This document shows positions 1 to 6,232 of a stretch of DNA of 9,722 nt, in pieces. The stretch is from Microbacteriaceae bacterium. Lineage in GTDB: Bacteria; Actinomycetota; Actinomycetes; Actinomycetales; Microbacteriaceae. The number at the start of each line of letters is the position of its first letter. Positions within the stretch are counted from its first letter, which is position 1. The position numbers and the translations under genes were made by a program. A model generated the notes under the pieces. It searched no databases and was not told the DNA's origin. It saw only the letters and a list, made by a program, of their open reading frames with translations. The DNA lies in the NCBI GenBank assembly GCA_026785785.1, contig JAJAZI010000028.1, forward strand, positions 1 through 9,722, given 5' to 3'.

Positions 1-1
1 C

Positions 2-892
2 GGCTACGCCAACTCGCGCCTGAGCGACTGGGTCAGCGAGAAGTCCCACGGACGCTACGCCGCGAGCGACGTGATCGTGCTCGACTTGGGCGTCATCCGC
101 TCCGGCACCGCCGCGATCGTGACGGCCCTCGCCGCCGCATCTGGCCAGACCCCCGTCGTCGCCGACATCGTCACCGAGAACGACCTCCGCGCCCTGTCGC
201 TCGGCCTCATCGCCGCCGAGGCGGCCGGCCAGCACTTCCTCTACCGAGTCGGCCCGCCGTTCGTCCGCGCCCGCGTCGGCCAGCGGGTCAGCGAGCCGCT
301 CACGGCGTCCGACGTGTTCGGCCCGGAGGGGTCGGATGCTGCCGGCGGGCTCATCGTCGTCGGCTCCCACGTCGGGGTGACGACCCGCCAGCTCGACACC
401 CTGCGCCTGGCCCGCCCCGCGGTCCGTTCCCTCGAGCTCGACATCGCGCTCATCCTCGACCCGGCCACAGCCGACGCCCACATCGTGAAGATTGCCGAGA
501 CCGCCGCCCTCGCGCTCGCCGACGGCGACGTCGTTGTGCACACGAGCCGCCTGCTGCGCACGGCCGGCGACGCGGCGTCCAGCCTCGACATCTCCCGCCG
601 GGTGTCCACCGCGGTCGTGCGGGTCGTGCAGCTCGTGCTCGCCGCCCGCCCGCCCCGGTTCGTCATCGCCAAGGGCGGAATCACCTCGAGTGACGTCGCG
701 ACGCACGGGCTCGGCATCGGCCGCGCGATTGTGCGCGGACCGATGCTGCCCGGGATCGTCTCGCTGTGGGAGCCCATCGACGGCCCCGCCCGCGGCATCC
801 CCTTTGTCGTATTCGCCGGCAACGTCGGCACCGACGATTCCCTCGCGGCGGTCGTCGCGACGCTCTCCCGCCCCGAGCTCGTCCTCGGCTGA
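2..892 (+). CDS. otnK: Four-carbon acid sugar kinase (OtnK/DUF1537 family), 5'-truncated by window edge
   Basis: This family phosphorylates four-carbon acid sugars with ATP; OtnK makes 3-oxo-tetronate 4-phosphate and DtnK acts on D-threonate. The reading frame is open from the first bases of the window, and the residues before the first internal GTG (position 71) already look like family sequence (DWVSEKSHGR), so the true start lies upstream. The 296 visible residues cover the end of the N-terminal substrate domain and the whole C-terminal nucleotide-binding domain. Family signatures are LIVVGSHVGVTTRQL near 351-395, RTAGDAASSLDISRRV near 557-604, and the glycine-rich AKGGITSSDVATHGLGIGRA from about 668, followed by LPGI and VVFAGNVG. 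Families of this kind run to about 420 residues, so roughly 120-130 are missing. It ends 27 nt before ltnD, which supports one operon. With an LtnD-type neighbour OtnK is more likely than DtnK, but the substrate is inferred. Confidence 0.85.
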   Translation, partial: GYANSRLSDWVSEKSHGRYAASDVIVLDLGVIRSGTAAIVTALAAASGQTPVVADIVTENDLRALSLGLIAAEAAGQHFLYRVGPPFVRARVGQRVSEPLTASDVFGPEGSDAAGGLIVVGSHVGVTTRQLDTLRLARPAVRSLELDIALILDPATADAHIVKIAETAALALADGDVVVHTSRLLRTAGDAASSLDISRRVSTAVVRVVQLVLAARPPRFVIAKGGITSSDVATHGLGIGRAIVRGPMLPGIVSLWEPIDGPARGIPFVVFAGNVGTDDSLAAVVATLSRPELVLG

Positions 893-905
893 CCCTCACC
901 CCACC

Positions 906-912
906 GAAAGAG
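906..912 (+). promoter_or_regulatory. Ribosome binding site of ltnD
   Basis: GAAAGAG lies 7 nt before the ATG at 920 and is the only purine-rich stretch in the 27-nt gap after the kinase stop codon. It fixes the ATG at 920 over the in-frame alternatives and points to translation from a shared transcript with the kinase. Confidence 0.6.
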
Positions 913-919
913 ATCCACA

Positions 920-1819
920 ATGACGTTTACCTCCTACTCTGTTGCCGTGCTCGGCCTCGGCGCTATGGGCCTGCCCATGGCAACCCGGCTCGCGAGCGAG
1001 CTCACCGTTCACGGATTCGACATCGCGGATGCGCGCCTCGCGCTCGCCGCGGACGCCGGCATCACCCCGCACGACTCGGCGCGCAGCGCGGCCGAGGGAG
1101 TCGACGCGGTGCTGCTCGCCGTGCGCGACGGCGAACAGCTCCGCGAGGTGCTCTTCGGTGAGGCCGGCATCGCCGACGTGCTCACCGAAGGCGCCGTCGT
1201 CATTATGGCGAGCACCGTCGGCATCGACGAGGTCACGGCCGTCGCGGCGCGACTCGCGGCCCTCGGCGTGCAGCTTGTCGACGCGCCGCTGAGCGGCGGG
1301 CCCGTCCGCGCCGGAGCCGGCGACCTGCTCATCGTGGTCGGCGCCGAGCCGTCCGCCCGCGAGAAGGCAGCCCCCGTGCTCAACCTGCTCGCCTCGACCC
1401 TCACGGTGATCGGCGACCGGCCCGGCGACGGCCAGGCCTTCAAGACGGTGAACCAGCTGCTCTGCGGCGTGCACATCGCGGCGGCCGCCGAGGCCCTCGC
1501 GCTCGCCGGCACCCTCGGCCTCGATGTCGAGAACACCCTCACGACTCTCTCGTCGGGTGCCGCTGGCTCGTTCATGCTCGCCAACCGGGGCCCGCGGATG
1601 CTGGAGGCCTACAGCGAGGACGGCGCCGAGGTGCTCAGCCGCCTCGACATCTTCGTCAAGGACCTCGGCATCGTCGGGGCCGCCGCCCGGGCATCCGGCC
1701 TCGCCACCCCCGTGGCCGCCGCCGCCGAGCAGCTCTTCCTGCTCGGCAAGGCCGGCGGTCATGCGGCCGCGGACGACTCGGCGATCATCCGCGTCATCGC
1801 GCCCGAGCCCGCCCTCTAA
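920..1819 (+). CDS. ltnD: L-threonate dehydrogenase (3-hydroxyacid dehydrogenase family)
   Basis: LtnD oxidises L-threonate to 2-oxo-tetronate with NAD+ in the cytoplasm, the first step of threonate breakdown to dihydroxyacetone phosphate. The 299-residue length is normal for the beta-hydroxyacid dehydrogenase family. An N-terminal Rossmann fold carries GLGAMG at 12-17. Asp34 at the end of the second strand is typical of NAD rather than NADP preference. The substrate motif DAPLSGG is at 121-127, and the catalytic lysine is Lys175 in FKTVNQLL. What separates it from GarR/GlxR relatives is the C-terminal half: GVHIAAAAEALALA, DIFVKDLGIV and the terminal DDSAIIRV resemble the LtnD (E. coli YgbJ) subgroup as I recall it. 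It sits between a DUF1537 kinase and a GntP permease, the known threonate/erythronate gene context. OtnI and OtnC are not visible. D-erythronate or a related acid remains possible as substrate. Confidence 0.87.
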   Translation: MTFTSYSVAVLGLGAMGLPMATRLASELTVHGFDIADARLALAADAGITPHDSARSAAEGVDAVLLAVRDGEQLREVLFGEAGIADVLTEGAVVIMASTVGIDEVTAVAARLAALGVQLVDAPLSGGPVRAGAGDLLIVVGAEPSAREKAAPVLNLLASTLTVIGDRPGDGQAFKTVNQLLCGVHIAAAAEALALAGTLGLDVENTLTTLSSGAAGSFMLANRGPRMLEAYSEDGAEVLSRLDIFVKDLGIVGAAARASGLATPVAAAAEQLFLLGKAGGHAAADDSAIIRVIAPEPAL

Positions 1820-1836
1820 CCAGCCACAGCCGTCCA

Positions 1837-1852
1837 CCCGGCCAACGCCGGG
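1837..1852 (+). other. Small hairpin in the ltnD-gntP gap
   Basis: CCCGGC and GCCGGG form a perfect 6-bp stem around the tetraloop CAAC. No U-run follows, and the genes on both sides belong together. It could be a weak attenuator or mRNA-processing structure that lowers permease expression, or it may mean nothing in DNA this GC-rich. Confidence 0.35.
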
Positions 1853-1875
1853 GCATCTCCGCCCCGCCACGGCGC

Positions 1876-1881
1876 TACTAT
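1876..1881 (+). promoter_or_regulatory. Possible internal -10 box before the GntP permease
   Basis: TACTAT matches the -10 consensus at four of six positions, including the conserved A2 and T6, in an otherwise GC-rich 90-nt gap. A start near 1888 would leave a leader of about 22 nt containing the permease Shine-Dalgarno. No recognisable -35 lies 16-18 nt upstream, so this is only a candidate. Confidence 0.3.
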
Positions 1882-1896
1882 CCACCTCACCAGTCA

Positions 1897-1903
1897 ACGG
1901 AGA
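1897..1903 (+). promoter_or_regulatory. Ribosome binding site of the GntP permease
   Basis: ACGGAGA contains a GGAGA core and ends 6 nt before the ATG at 1910, an ideal spacing that fixes the start. Confidence 0.65.
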
Positions 1904-1909
1904 CCCATC

Positions 1910-3403
1910 ATGGAAACGCCCATTCTGCTCGGCATAGCGGCGGGAGGCATCGTTCTCCTGCTCGTGCTCATCATCAAGTTCAAGGTGCAGGCGTTCGTCG
2001 CCCTGCTGCTCGTGAGCATCCTCGTCGGCCTCGCCGCCGGTATCCCGCTCGCAACGATCCCCGAGACCGAGGATGCCCCGGCGCGCCTCGGCATCATCGC
2101 CACGATGATCGCGGGCATGGGCGGCACCCTCGGCACGGTCGCGATCCTCGTCGCCCTCGGCGCGATGCTCGGGCGCCTCATCGAGGTCTCCGGCGGGGCC
2201 TCGAGCCTCGCCACTCGGTTCACGACGCTGCTCGGCCCGAAGCGCGTCGCCGCCGCCCTCACGGGTGCCGCGCTCGTGCTGGCAATCCCGGTCTTCTTCG
2301 ACGTCGGATTCATCATCCTCATCCCGATCATCTACGGATTCAGCAAGGCCGCGGGGCTCAACCCCGTCAAGTTCGGGCTGCCGGTCGCGGGCATCATGCT
2401 CGCCGTGCACGTCGCTATCCCGCCGCACCCCGGCATCGTCGGCGGCGCCACCCTGCTCGGCGCCGACCTCGGCTGGGTGACGATCCTCGGCATGGTCACG
2501 GTGATCCCGCTCGGAGTGCTCACCCACTTCGTCGCCAAGCGACTCAACCGTCGCGAGTTCACGATGTTGCCTGCCACCGCCCTGCAGTTCGCGAACTTCG
2601 GCCACGCCGACGAGACCGGAACCGGAACCGGAACCGGATCCGGATCCGGCTCGGGAACCCGCGCCCCGGCATCCGTCGGCGGCCTCCGCACCGGCACCCT
2701 CACCGCGACCGAGGCGCCGCCGAGTGCCGGCACGATCCTCGCGCTCATCCTGATCCCGCTCGTGATGATCATGGGCGGCACGGTCGCCGCGACGCTGCTG
2801 CCCGTCGGCGACCCGATGCGCGCCGTGTTCGAGTTCATCGGGGCACCGATCTTCGCCCTGCTCGTCGCGCTCATCCTCGCGTTCTTCCTGCTCACGGTGC
2901 GCCGCGGCTGGTCACTCGCCCACACCGGCGAAGTGATGGAGGCAGCCCTGCCGCCTGTCGCGATCGTCATCCTGGTGACCGGCGCGGGCGGCGTCTTCGC
3001 CAAGGTCCTCACCGAGAGTGGCGTTGGCGCCGCGCTCGCCAGCACGCTGGCGGCCACCGGCCTTCCGATCCTCGTGCTGGGATTCGTCCTGTCGCTCGTG
3101 CTCCGCGCCTCGCAGGGGTCGGCGACCGTCGCGATCCTCACGACCGGCGGGCTTATCGCTCCGGCGATCCTGGCGTCGGACTACTCGGCGATCCAGGTCG
3201 CGCTCATCGCGCTCGCGGTCGCCTTCGGGGCGCTCGGCCTCTCCCACGTGAACGACTCGGGATTCTGGGTCGTCACGCGGTACCTCGGGCTCAGCGTCGC
3301 CGACGGCCTTCGCAGCTGGACCGTGCTCACGACGATTCTCGGCCTCGCCGGCTTCGCGATCGTCGGGCTCATGTGGCTCATCGTGACCGCGATCGGGCTT
3401 TAG
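1910..3403 (+). CDS. GntP-family sugar-acid:H+ symporter
   Basis: An integral membrane permease of the gluconate family (GntP), which imports gluconate and related sugar acids with protons. The 497 residues are almost continuously hydrophobic, as expected for 12-14 membrane spans. Family signatures are GMGGTLG and LGAMLGRLIEVSGGA (69-97), IPVFFDVGFIILIPI (126-140) and HVAIPPHPGIVGG (167-179); the C-terminal half carries SQGSATVAI and HVNDSGFW. It is longer than E. coli GntT (about 440 residues), largely through a hydrophilic central loop at about 229-273. That loop begins with a simple Thr-Gly/Ser-Gly run at 236-249 encoded by a hexamer repeat. As last gene of the kinase-ltnD-permease operon it most likely carries the acid that LtnD oxidises, such as L-threonate. 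Substrate specificity cannot be read from the sequence, so no gene symbol is given. Confidence 0.9.
   Translation: METPILLGIAAGGIVLLLVLIIKFKVQAFVALLLVSILVGLAAGIPLATIPETEDAPARLGIIATMIAGMGGTLGTVAILVALGAMLGRLIEVSGGASSLATRFTTLLGPKRVAAALTGAALVLAIPVFFDVGFIILIPIIYGFSKAAGLNPVKFGLPVAGIMLAVHVAIPPHPGIVGGATLLGADLGWVTILGMVTVIPLGVLTHFVAKRLNRREFTMLPATALQFANFGHADETGTGTGTGSGSGSGTRAPASVGGLRTGTLTATEAPPSAGTILALILIPLVMIMGGTVAATLLPVGDPMRAVFEFIGAPIFALLVALILAFFLLTVRRGWSLAHTGEVMEAALPPVAIVILVTGAGGVFAKVLTESGVGAALASTLAATGLPILVLGFVLSLVLRASQGSATVAILTTGGLIAPAILASDYSAIQVALIALAVAFGALGLSHVNDSGFWVVTRYLGLSVADGLRSWTVLTTILGLAGFAIVGLMWLIVTAIGL
2615..2656 (+). repeat. In-frame hexanucleotide tandem repeat within the permease gene
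   Basis: Seven contiguous hexamers: four exact ACCGGA, then TCCGGA, TCCGGC and TCGGGA. They encode four Thr-Gly and three Ser-Gly pairs (residues 236-249). The identical first four units suggest recent slippage and the later ones older, diverged copies. Any change in unit number keeps the reading frame, so the linker length can vary without destroying the permease. Confidence 0.9.
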
Positions 3404-3420
3404 CGGGACCAGTTCGACCC

Positions 3421-3448
3421 GGGGGATGCGCCGCGCGGTGCATCTCCC
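3421..3448 (+). terminator. Hairpin after the GntP permease, probable operon terminator
   Basis: GGGGGATGC at 3421-3429 pairs with GCATCTCCC at 3440-3448 over 9 bp with one G-U pair. The enclosed bases can add three more pairs around a GCGC loop. It starts 17 nt after the permease stop. There is no U-tract, which is common among actinobacterial terminators, so termination is inferred from position and stem strength. Confidence 0.65.
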
Positions 3449-3467
3449 GCCCCCGTCCATCTCAGGT

Positions 3468-3481
3468 CGCACATATGTGCG
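3468..3481 (+). promoter_or_regulatory. 14-bp perfect palindrome upstream of glpX (candidate operator)
   Basis: CGCACATATGTGCG is a perfect dyad with an AT-rich centre in a GC-rich intergenic region, the usual form of a site for a dimeric regulator. Its centre lies about 42 bp upstream of the transcription start predicted from the TAGGCT box, where an activator or a repressor could act. The binding protein is unknown. Confidence 0.5.
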
Positions 3482-3504
3482 GCGTCCTTGGCACGCTCTC
3501 TCGC

Positions 3505-3510
3505 TAGGCT
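3505..3510 (+). promoter_or_regulatory. Likely -10 box of the glpX promoter
   Basis: TAGGCT fits the TAnnnT form of actinobacterial -10 boxes. It predicts a start near 3517 and a leader of about 50 nt ending in the glpX Shine-Dalgarno. No good -35 stands 16-18 nt upstream; TTGGCA at 3488-3493 is only 11 nt away. A weak -35 would fit a promoter that depends on an activator at the palindrome. Confidence 0.45.
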
Positions 3511-3558
3511 GGGACGGCGGTTCGCCCGATTGGCCCCGCCACGAGATGCGACCCACAC

Positions 3559-3562
3559 GAGG
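3559..3562 (+). promoter_or_regulatory. Ribosome binding site deciding the glpX start
   Basis: GAGG is followed directly by ATG AAA ATG. Spacing is 0 nt to the first ATG and 6 nt to the second, so the second (3569) is the likely start. Confidence 0.6.
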
Positions 3563-3568
3563 ATGAAA

Positions 3569-4597
3569 ATGCCCACGGTGAACACCGAAACCGGAACCCT
3601 GTTCCTCCACCCCGACCGCAACCTCGCCATGGAACTGGTGCGAGCGACCGAAGCCGCAGCGATTCGCGCGGTGCCCTTCATCGGCCGTGGCGACAAGAAC
3701 GCGGCCGACAAGGCCGCGGTCGACGCAATGCGCAAGTTCCTCGGCACGGTGAATTTCGACGGCGTCGTCGTGATCGGCGAGGGTGAGAAGGACGAAGCGC
3801 CGATGCTGTATAACGGCGAGCACGTCGGTAACGGCCGCGGACCCGCCTGCGACATCGCGGTCGACCCCATCGACGGCACCTCGCTTACCGCCGCCGGCCG
3901 GCAGAACGCGATCTCGATGATCGCCGTGTCCGACCGTGGCAGCATGCTCGACGCGTCGTCGGTGTTCTACATGGACAAGATCGTCGCCGGCCACGAGGCC
4001 GTCGGCATCGTCGACATCCGCAAGCCGATCGGCGAGAACCTGCGCGCCCTCGCGAAGGCCAAAGGCAAGCCGATCGGCGAGATGGTCGTCGCCGTGCTTG
4101 ATCGGCCCCGCCACGCCCAACTCATCGAGGACATCCGCTCCGCCGGTGCCGGCACCCGCATCATGCTCGACGGCGATGTCGCCGGTGGCATCAATGCGGC
4201 CCGCTACGGCACGCGCATCGACATGTGCGTCGGCATCGGCGGAAGCCCGGAGGGCGTGGCCACAGCGTGCGCGATCAAGGCGCTCGGCGGTCTCATCCAG
4301 GGGCGCCTCGTCGCCTCGTCCGACGACGAGCACCAGAAGGGCCTCGACGCCGGACTCAAGTTCGACTACGTGTATGAGGCCGACGAGCTCGTGAGCAGCA
4401 ACAACACCTACTTTGTCGCCACCGGCGTGACCGACGGCGGACTGGTCAGCGGAGTGCGCCGCAAGGGTACGATCATCCACACCGAGAGCATCGTGCTACG
4501 CGGGCGCTCCGGCACCGTGCGTCGCGTCATTGGCGAGCACCTCGCCGACAAGTGGATCGGCGAGCTCGACTTCGGAAGTGTCGGCGACAACTCGTAG
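3569..4597 (+). CDS. glpX: Class II fructose-1,6-bisphosphatase GlpX
   Basis: Hydrolyses fructose 1,6-bisphosphate to fructose 6-phosphate, the committed gluconeogenic step; in most actinobacteria GlpX is the main or only such enzyme. With the ATG at 3569 the product is 342 residues, close to E. coli GlpX (336). Motifs are GRGDKNAADKAAVDAMR at 39-55, the acidic metal ligands in GEGEKDEAPML at 70-80, and DPIDGTSLT at 99-107, whose Asp, Asp and Thr form the metal and phosphate site of this Li+-sensitive phosphatase fold. GDVAGGI and GGSPEGV follow in the C-terminal half. The start is chosen because GAGG at 3559-3562 sits 6 nt before it. The ATG at 3563 would abut that site, and a TTG at 3488 would put the promoter inside the gene. 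The upstream threonate-type operon would feed triose phosphate into this step, but glpX has its own promoter. Confidence 0.95.
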   Translation: MPTVNTETGTLFLHPDRNLAMELVRATEAAAIRAVPFIGRGDKNAADKAAVDAMRKFLGTVNFDGVVVIGEGEKDEAPMLYNGEHVGNGRGPACDIAVDPIDGTSLTAAGRQNAISMIAVSDRGSMLDASSVFYMDKIVAGHEAVGIVDIRKPIGENLRALAKAKGKPIGEMVVAVLDRPRHAQLIEDIRSAGAGTRIMLDGDVAGGINAARYGTRIDMCVGIGGSPEGVATACAIKALGGLIQGRLVASSDDEHQKGLDAGLKFDYVYEADELVSSNNTYFVATGVTDGGLVSGVRRKGTIIHTESIVLRGRSGTVRRVIGEHLADKWIGELDFGSVGDNS

Positions 4598-4620
4598 CAT
4601 TCGGATGCCGCGTGCTCGGC

Positions 4621-4660
4621 CGCTCCGTCGCTCCGTCGCTCCGTCGCTTCGTCGCTCCGC
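4621..4660 (+). repeat. Five tandem copies of an 8-bp unit after glpX
   Basis: CGCTCCGT occurs three times exactly, then as CGCTTCGT and CGCTCCGC, with no spacers. It begins 24 nt after the glpX stop and lies within the transcribed 3' region. The unit length is not a multiple of three and no gene covers it. It is probably slippage-generated; a function is not evident. Confidence 0.9.
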
Positions 4661-4720
4661 CGGTCGGGGGCACACGGACAGATGCACGGGCCGCGCGCGG
4701 GTGCGTTGAGCCCTGGCGGT

Positions 4721-4828
4721 GTCGCGAAAGTCGGAACCGGGCAGCCGTGCACCGCACGGCGCCCGTCGATTGCGGTGCAGTCGGGCGAATGCTGGGACTT
4801 GTGCCGCCACGTTTCCGACTTTGGCGAC
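4721..4828. repeat. 108-bp intergenic element bounded by 16-bp inverted repeats
   Basis: GTCGCGAAAGTCGGAA (4721-4736) is repeated inverted at 4813-4828 with one mismatch (15 of 16 pair). Inside, GCCGTGC and GCACGGC (4744-4760) form a perfect 7-bp stem with a 3-nt loop. It has no open reading frame of note. The layout resembles a small non-autonomous mobile or REP-like element between convergent genes. CGGGTGCG occurs on both sides (4698-4705 and 4828-4835) but does not abut both ends, so it is not a clean target duplication. It could also simply be a long imperfect RNA hairpin. Confidence 0.5.
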
Positions 4829-4834
4829 GGGTGC

Positions 4835-4856
4835 GCCCGGTCCGAGACGACCGGGC
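4835..4856. terminator. Bidirectional terminator hairpin between glpX and rmuC
   Basis: GCCCGGTC (4835-4842) and GACCGGGC (4849-4856) form a perfect 8-bp stem around the 6-nt loop CGAGAC. It lies 12 nt beyond the rmuC stop, between converging genes, so it can serve both strands. Its core sequence recurs in the other convergent gap at 8907-8931. Confidence 0.65.
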
Positions 4857-4867
4857 CGACCGGCCCC

Positions 4868-6175
4868 CTACGACGCCTCGGCCTCCAGCGCCGCGGTCAG
4901 CTCGAACGCCGTGAGCTCGCGCGGGGTCTCCTCGATCGTGTCGAGCGTGCCGAGCACCTTCGACTCGTCGAGCTTGTTGAGCTTGCGCGCGGTCGGCAGC
5001 ACCTGACGCTCGAGCGAGCCAACGAACGAGTTGTAGTGCTTGACCGTGCTCTCGATCGACCGCCCGAGCTTGTCGGCGTGGGTCGCGAGCGTCGAGATGC
5101 GCCCGTAGAGCTCGTGGCTCAGGTCGAGGAGCTGCTTCGCCTCCTCGGTCACGACGTTCTGACGCCAGCTGAACGCGACGGTCTTGAGCACCGACCAGAG
5201 GGTCACGGGCGAGGACAGCGCGACGCGCTTGCTGAACGCGAACTCCATGATGGTCGGGTCGGCCTCGAGGGCGGAGGACACGAGTGACTCGTTCGGGATG
5301 AACGCGATCACCATCTCGGGGCTCGCCGCGAGGCCCTGCCAGTAGGCCTTGCTGCCGAGCGTCGTGATGTGGTCGCGCACCGCCTTCACATGCTGCTTCA
5401 TGAGCTGCTCGCGCCGAGCGAGCTCGGCGTCGGATGCCGTCGCCGGGATCGCGCTCGCCTCGAGGAACGCGGTGAACGGCACCTTCGCGTCGACCGCGAT
5501 GCTCTTGCCGCCCGGAAGGTAGACGACCATGTCGGGGCGTCCGGCTCCGGCATCCGAGGAGATGCTCGCCTGCACGTCGAAGTCGACCCGCTCCAGCAGC
5601 CCGGCCGACTCGACGACGCTGCGCAGCTGCGTCTCACCCCACACCCCCCGCGAGGCGTTGTTGCGCAGGGCGGATGCGAGGGACTCGGCGGTGTTGCGCA
5701 GGCGCTCCTCCGACTCGGTCGCGGTGCGCAACTGCTGGCTGAGCTCACCATGCTGCAGGCTGCGCTGGGTCTCGAGGTCGGCGACCTTGAGCTGCATCGC
5801 GCGCAGCGACTCCTGCACCGGGGTGAGCGCCTGCAGCACCTTGCCTTCGGCCCGGTCGCGTTCCTGACGTGCCGCACGGTCGGCATCCTGACGCTCGATG
5901 AGCTCCCGGTACTGCTCCTGCTGCGCTCGCACCTGGTCACCGAGAGCGTCGGCGGTCGCCTGCACCGAGGCGAGCTCGGCGGCCAGCCGCGACTGCGCTG
6001 CGGTCTCCTCGGCACGCATCGCGGCGAGATCGATGGCGTGTCGAGCCTCGACCAGGGCGGGGTCGACGCCGCCGCCGGCTCCACCCGACGAGGCACGCGC
6101 GACGAACCAGACGAGCCCGGCACCGAGGAGGGCGCCGACGACGAGACCGAGCAGGAGGGCGAGAAGAGGGTCCAT
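4868..6175 (-). CDS. rmuC: DNA recombination protein RmuC
   Basis: RmuC is a membrane-anchored protein linked in E. coli to limiting inversions at short inverted repeats; its fold suggests a nuclease-like core. Starting at the ATG complementary to 6173-6175 gives 435 residues: MDPLLALLLG opens a single N-terminal membrane helix (about 3-25). An Ala/Glu/Gln/Arg-rich coiled coil follows to about 170, then the RmuC domain with NNASRGVWGETQLRSVVESAGLL, RPDMVVYLPGGKSIAVDAKVP and KAYWQGLAASPEMVIAFIPNE (split here only to name them). Upstream in-frame ATGs (6250, 6226) would add an Arg/His-rich extension before the helix and run into the mmsA promoter or coding start, so they are rejected. It is divergent from mmsA with 57 bp between start codons. 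There is no clear Shine-Dalgarno, and CACACT sits at -12 to -7, so the mRNA may be leaderless. Confidence 0.92.
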   Translation of the reverse strand: MDPLLALLLGLVVGALLGAGLVWFVARASSGGAGGGVDPALVEARHAIDLAAMRAEETAAQSRLAAELASVQATADALGDQVRAQQEQYRELIERQDADRAARQERDRAEGKVLQALTPVQESLRAMQLKVADLETQRSLQHGELSQQLRTATESEERLRNTAESLASALRNNASRGVWGETQLRSVVESAGLLERVDFDVQASISSDAGAGRPDMVVYLPGGKSIAVDAKVPFTAFLEASAIPATASDAELARREQLMKQHVKAVRDHITTLGSKAYWQGLAASPEMVIAFIPNESLVSSALEADPTIMEFAFSKRVALSSPVTLWSVLKTVAFSWRQNVVTEEAKQLLDLSHELYGRISTLATHADKLGRSIESTVKHYNSFVGSLERQVLPTARKLNKLDESKVLGTLDTIEETPRELTAFELTAALEAEAS

Positions 6176-6181
6176 GCGCCT

Positions 6182-6187
6182 AGTGTG
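6182..6187 (-). promoter_or_regulatory. Possible -10 box of a leaderless rmuC transcript
   Basis: On the minus strand CACACT occupies -12 to -7 relative to the chosen ATG, with A at the second and T at the last position as in -10 boxes. There is no recognisable -35. It is weak alone, but three other genes here have a -10-like hexamer at the same distance. Confidence 0.35.
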
Positions 6188-6197
6188 CCAGCGAGCA

Positions 6198-6226
6198 CGG
6201 ACATTGGCCGTTCGCGGCCGTAGCAT
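6198..6226 (+). promoter_or_regulatory. mmsA promoter (-35 CGGACA, 17-nt spacer, -10 TAGCAT), leaderless
   Basis: CGGACA (6198-6203) and TAGCAT (6221-6226) are 17 nt apart. The -10 box ends 6 nt before the ATG at 6233, which places transcription start on or next to the A of the start codon. The bases between (TGCCTC) contain no Shine-Dalgarno. This agrees with leaderless translation, which is common in actinobacteria. Confidence 0.6.
6206..6219. promoter_or_regulatory. Inverted repeat between -35 and -10 of mmsA
   Basis: GGCCG and CGGCC flank TTCG, a 5-bp dyad lying wholly in the spacer of the mmsA promoter. Neither mmsA nor rmuC transcription would cover it if both start at their ATGs, so any role would be as DNA, for example a repressor site. 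Short dyads arise by chance in such GC-rich sequence. Confidence 0.3.
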
Positions 6227-6232
6227 TGCCTC

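Noticed and set aside
896..2605. Long minus-strand open frame of 569 codons opposite ltnD and the permease
   Set aside because: Its product is an Asp/Glu/Arg/Gly/His-rich mix with no fold or motif, as expected from the antisense of GC-rich genes. The + strand genes beneath it are clear family members.
3488..3568. TTG start at 3488 giving a longer GlpX of 369 residues
   Set aside because: The extra Arg/Pro-rich segment is not GlpX-like, overlaps the -10 box, and has no ribosome site. GAGG before 3569 is better.
2912..4480. Minus-strand open frame of 522 codons opposite the permease end and glpX
   Set aside because: Antisense shadow: it crosses the intergenic hairpin and palindrome and has low-complexity charged composition, while glpX is unambiguous.
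4598..4867. Small open frames in the glpX-rmuC gap
   Set aside because: They read through tandem repeats and inverted repeats, are Arg-rich, and have no start signals. The gap is better explained as non-coding structure.
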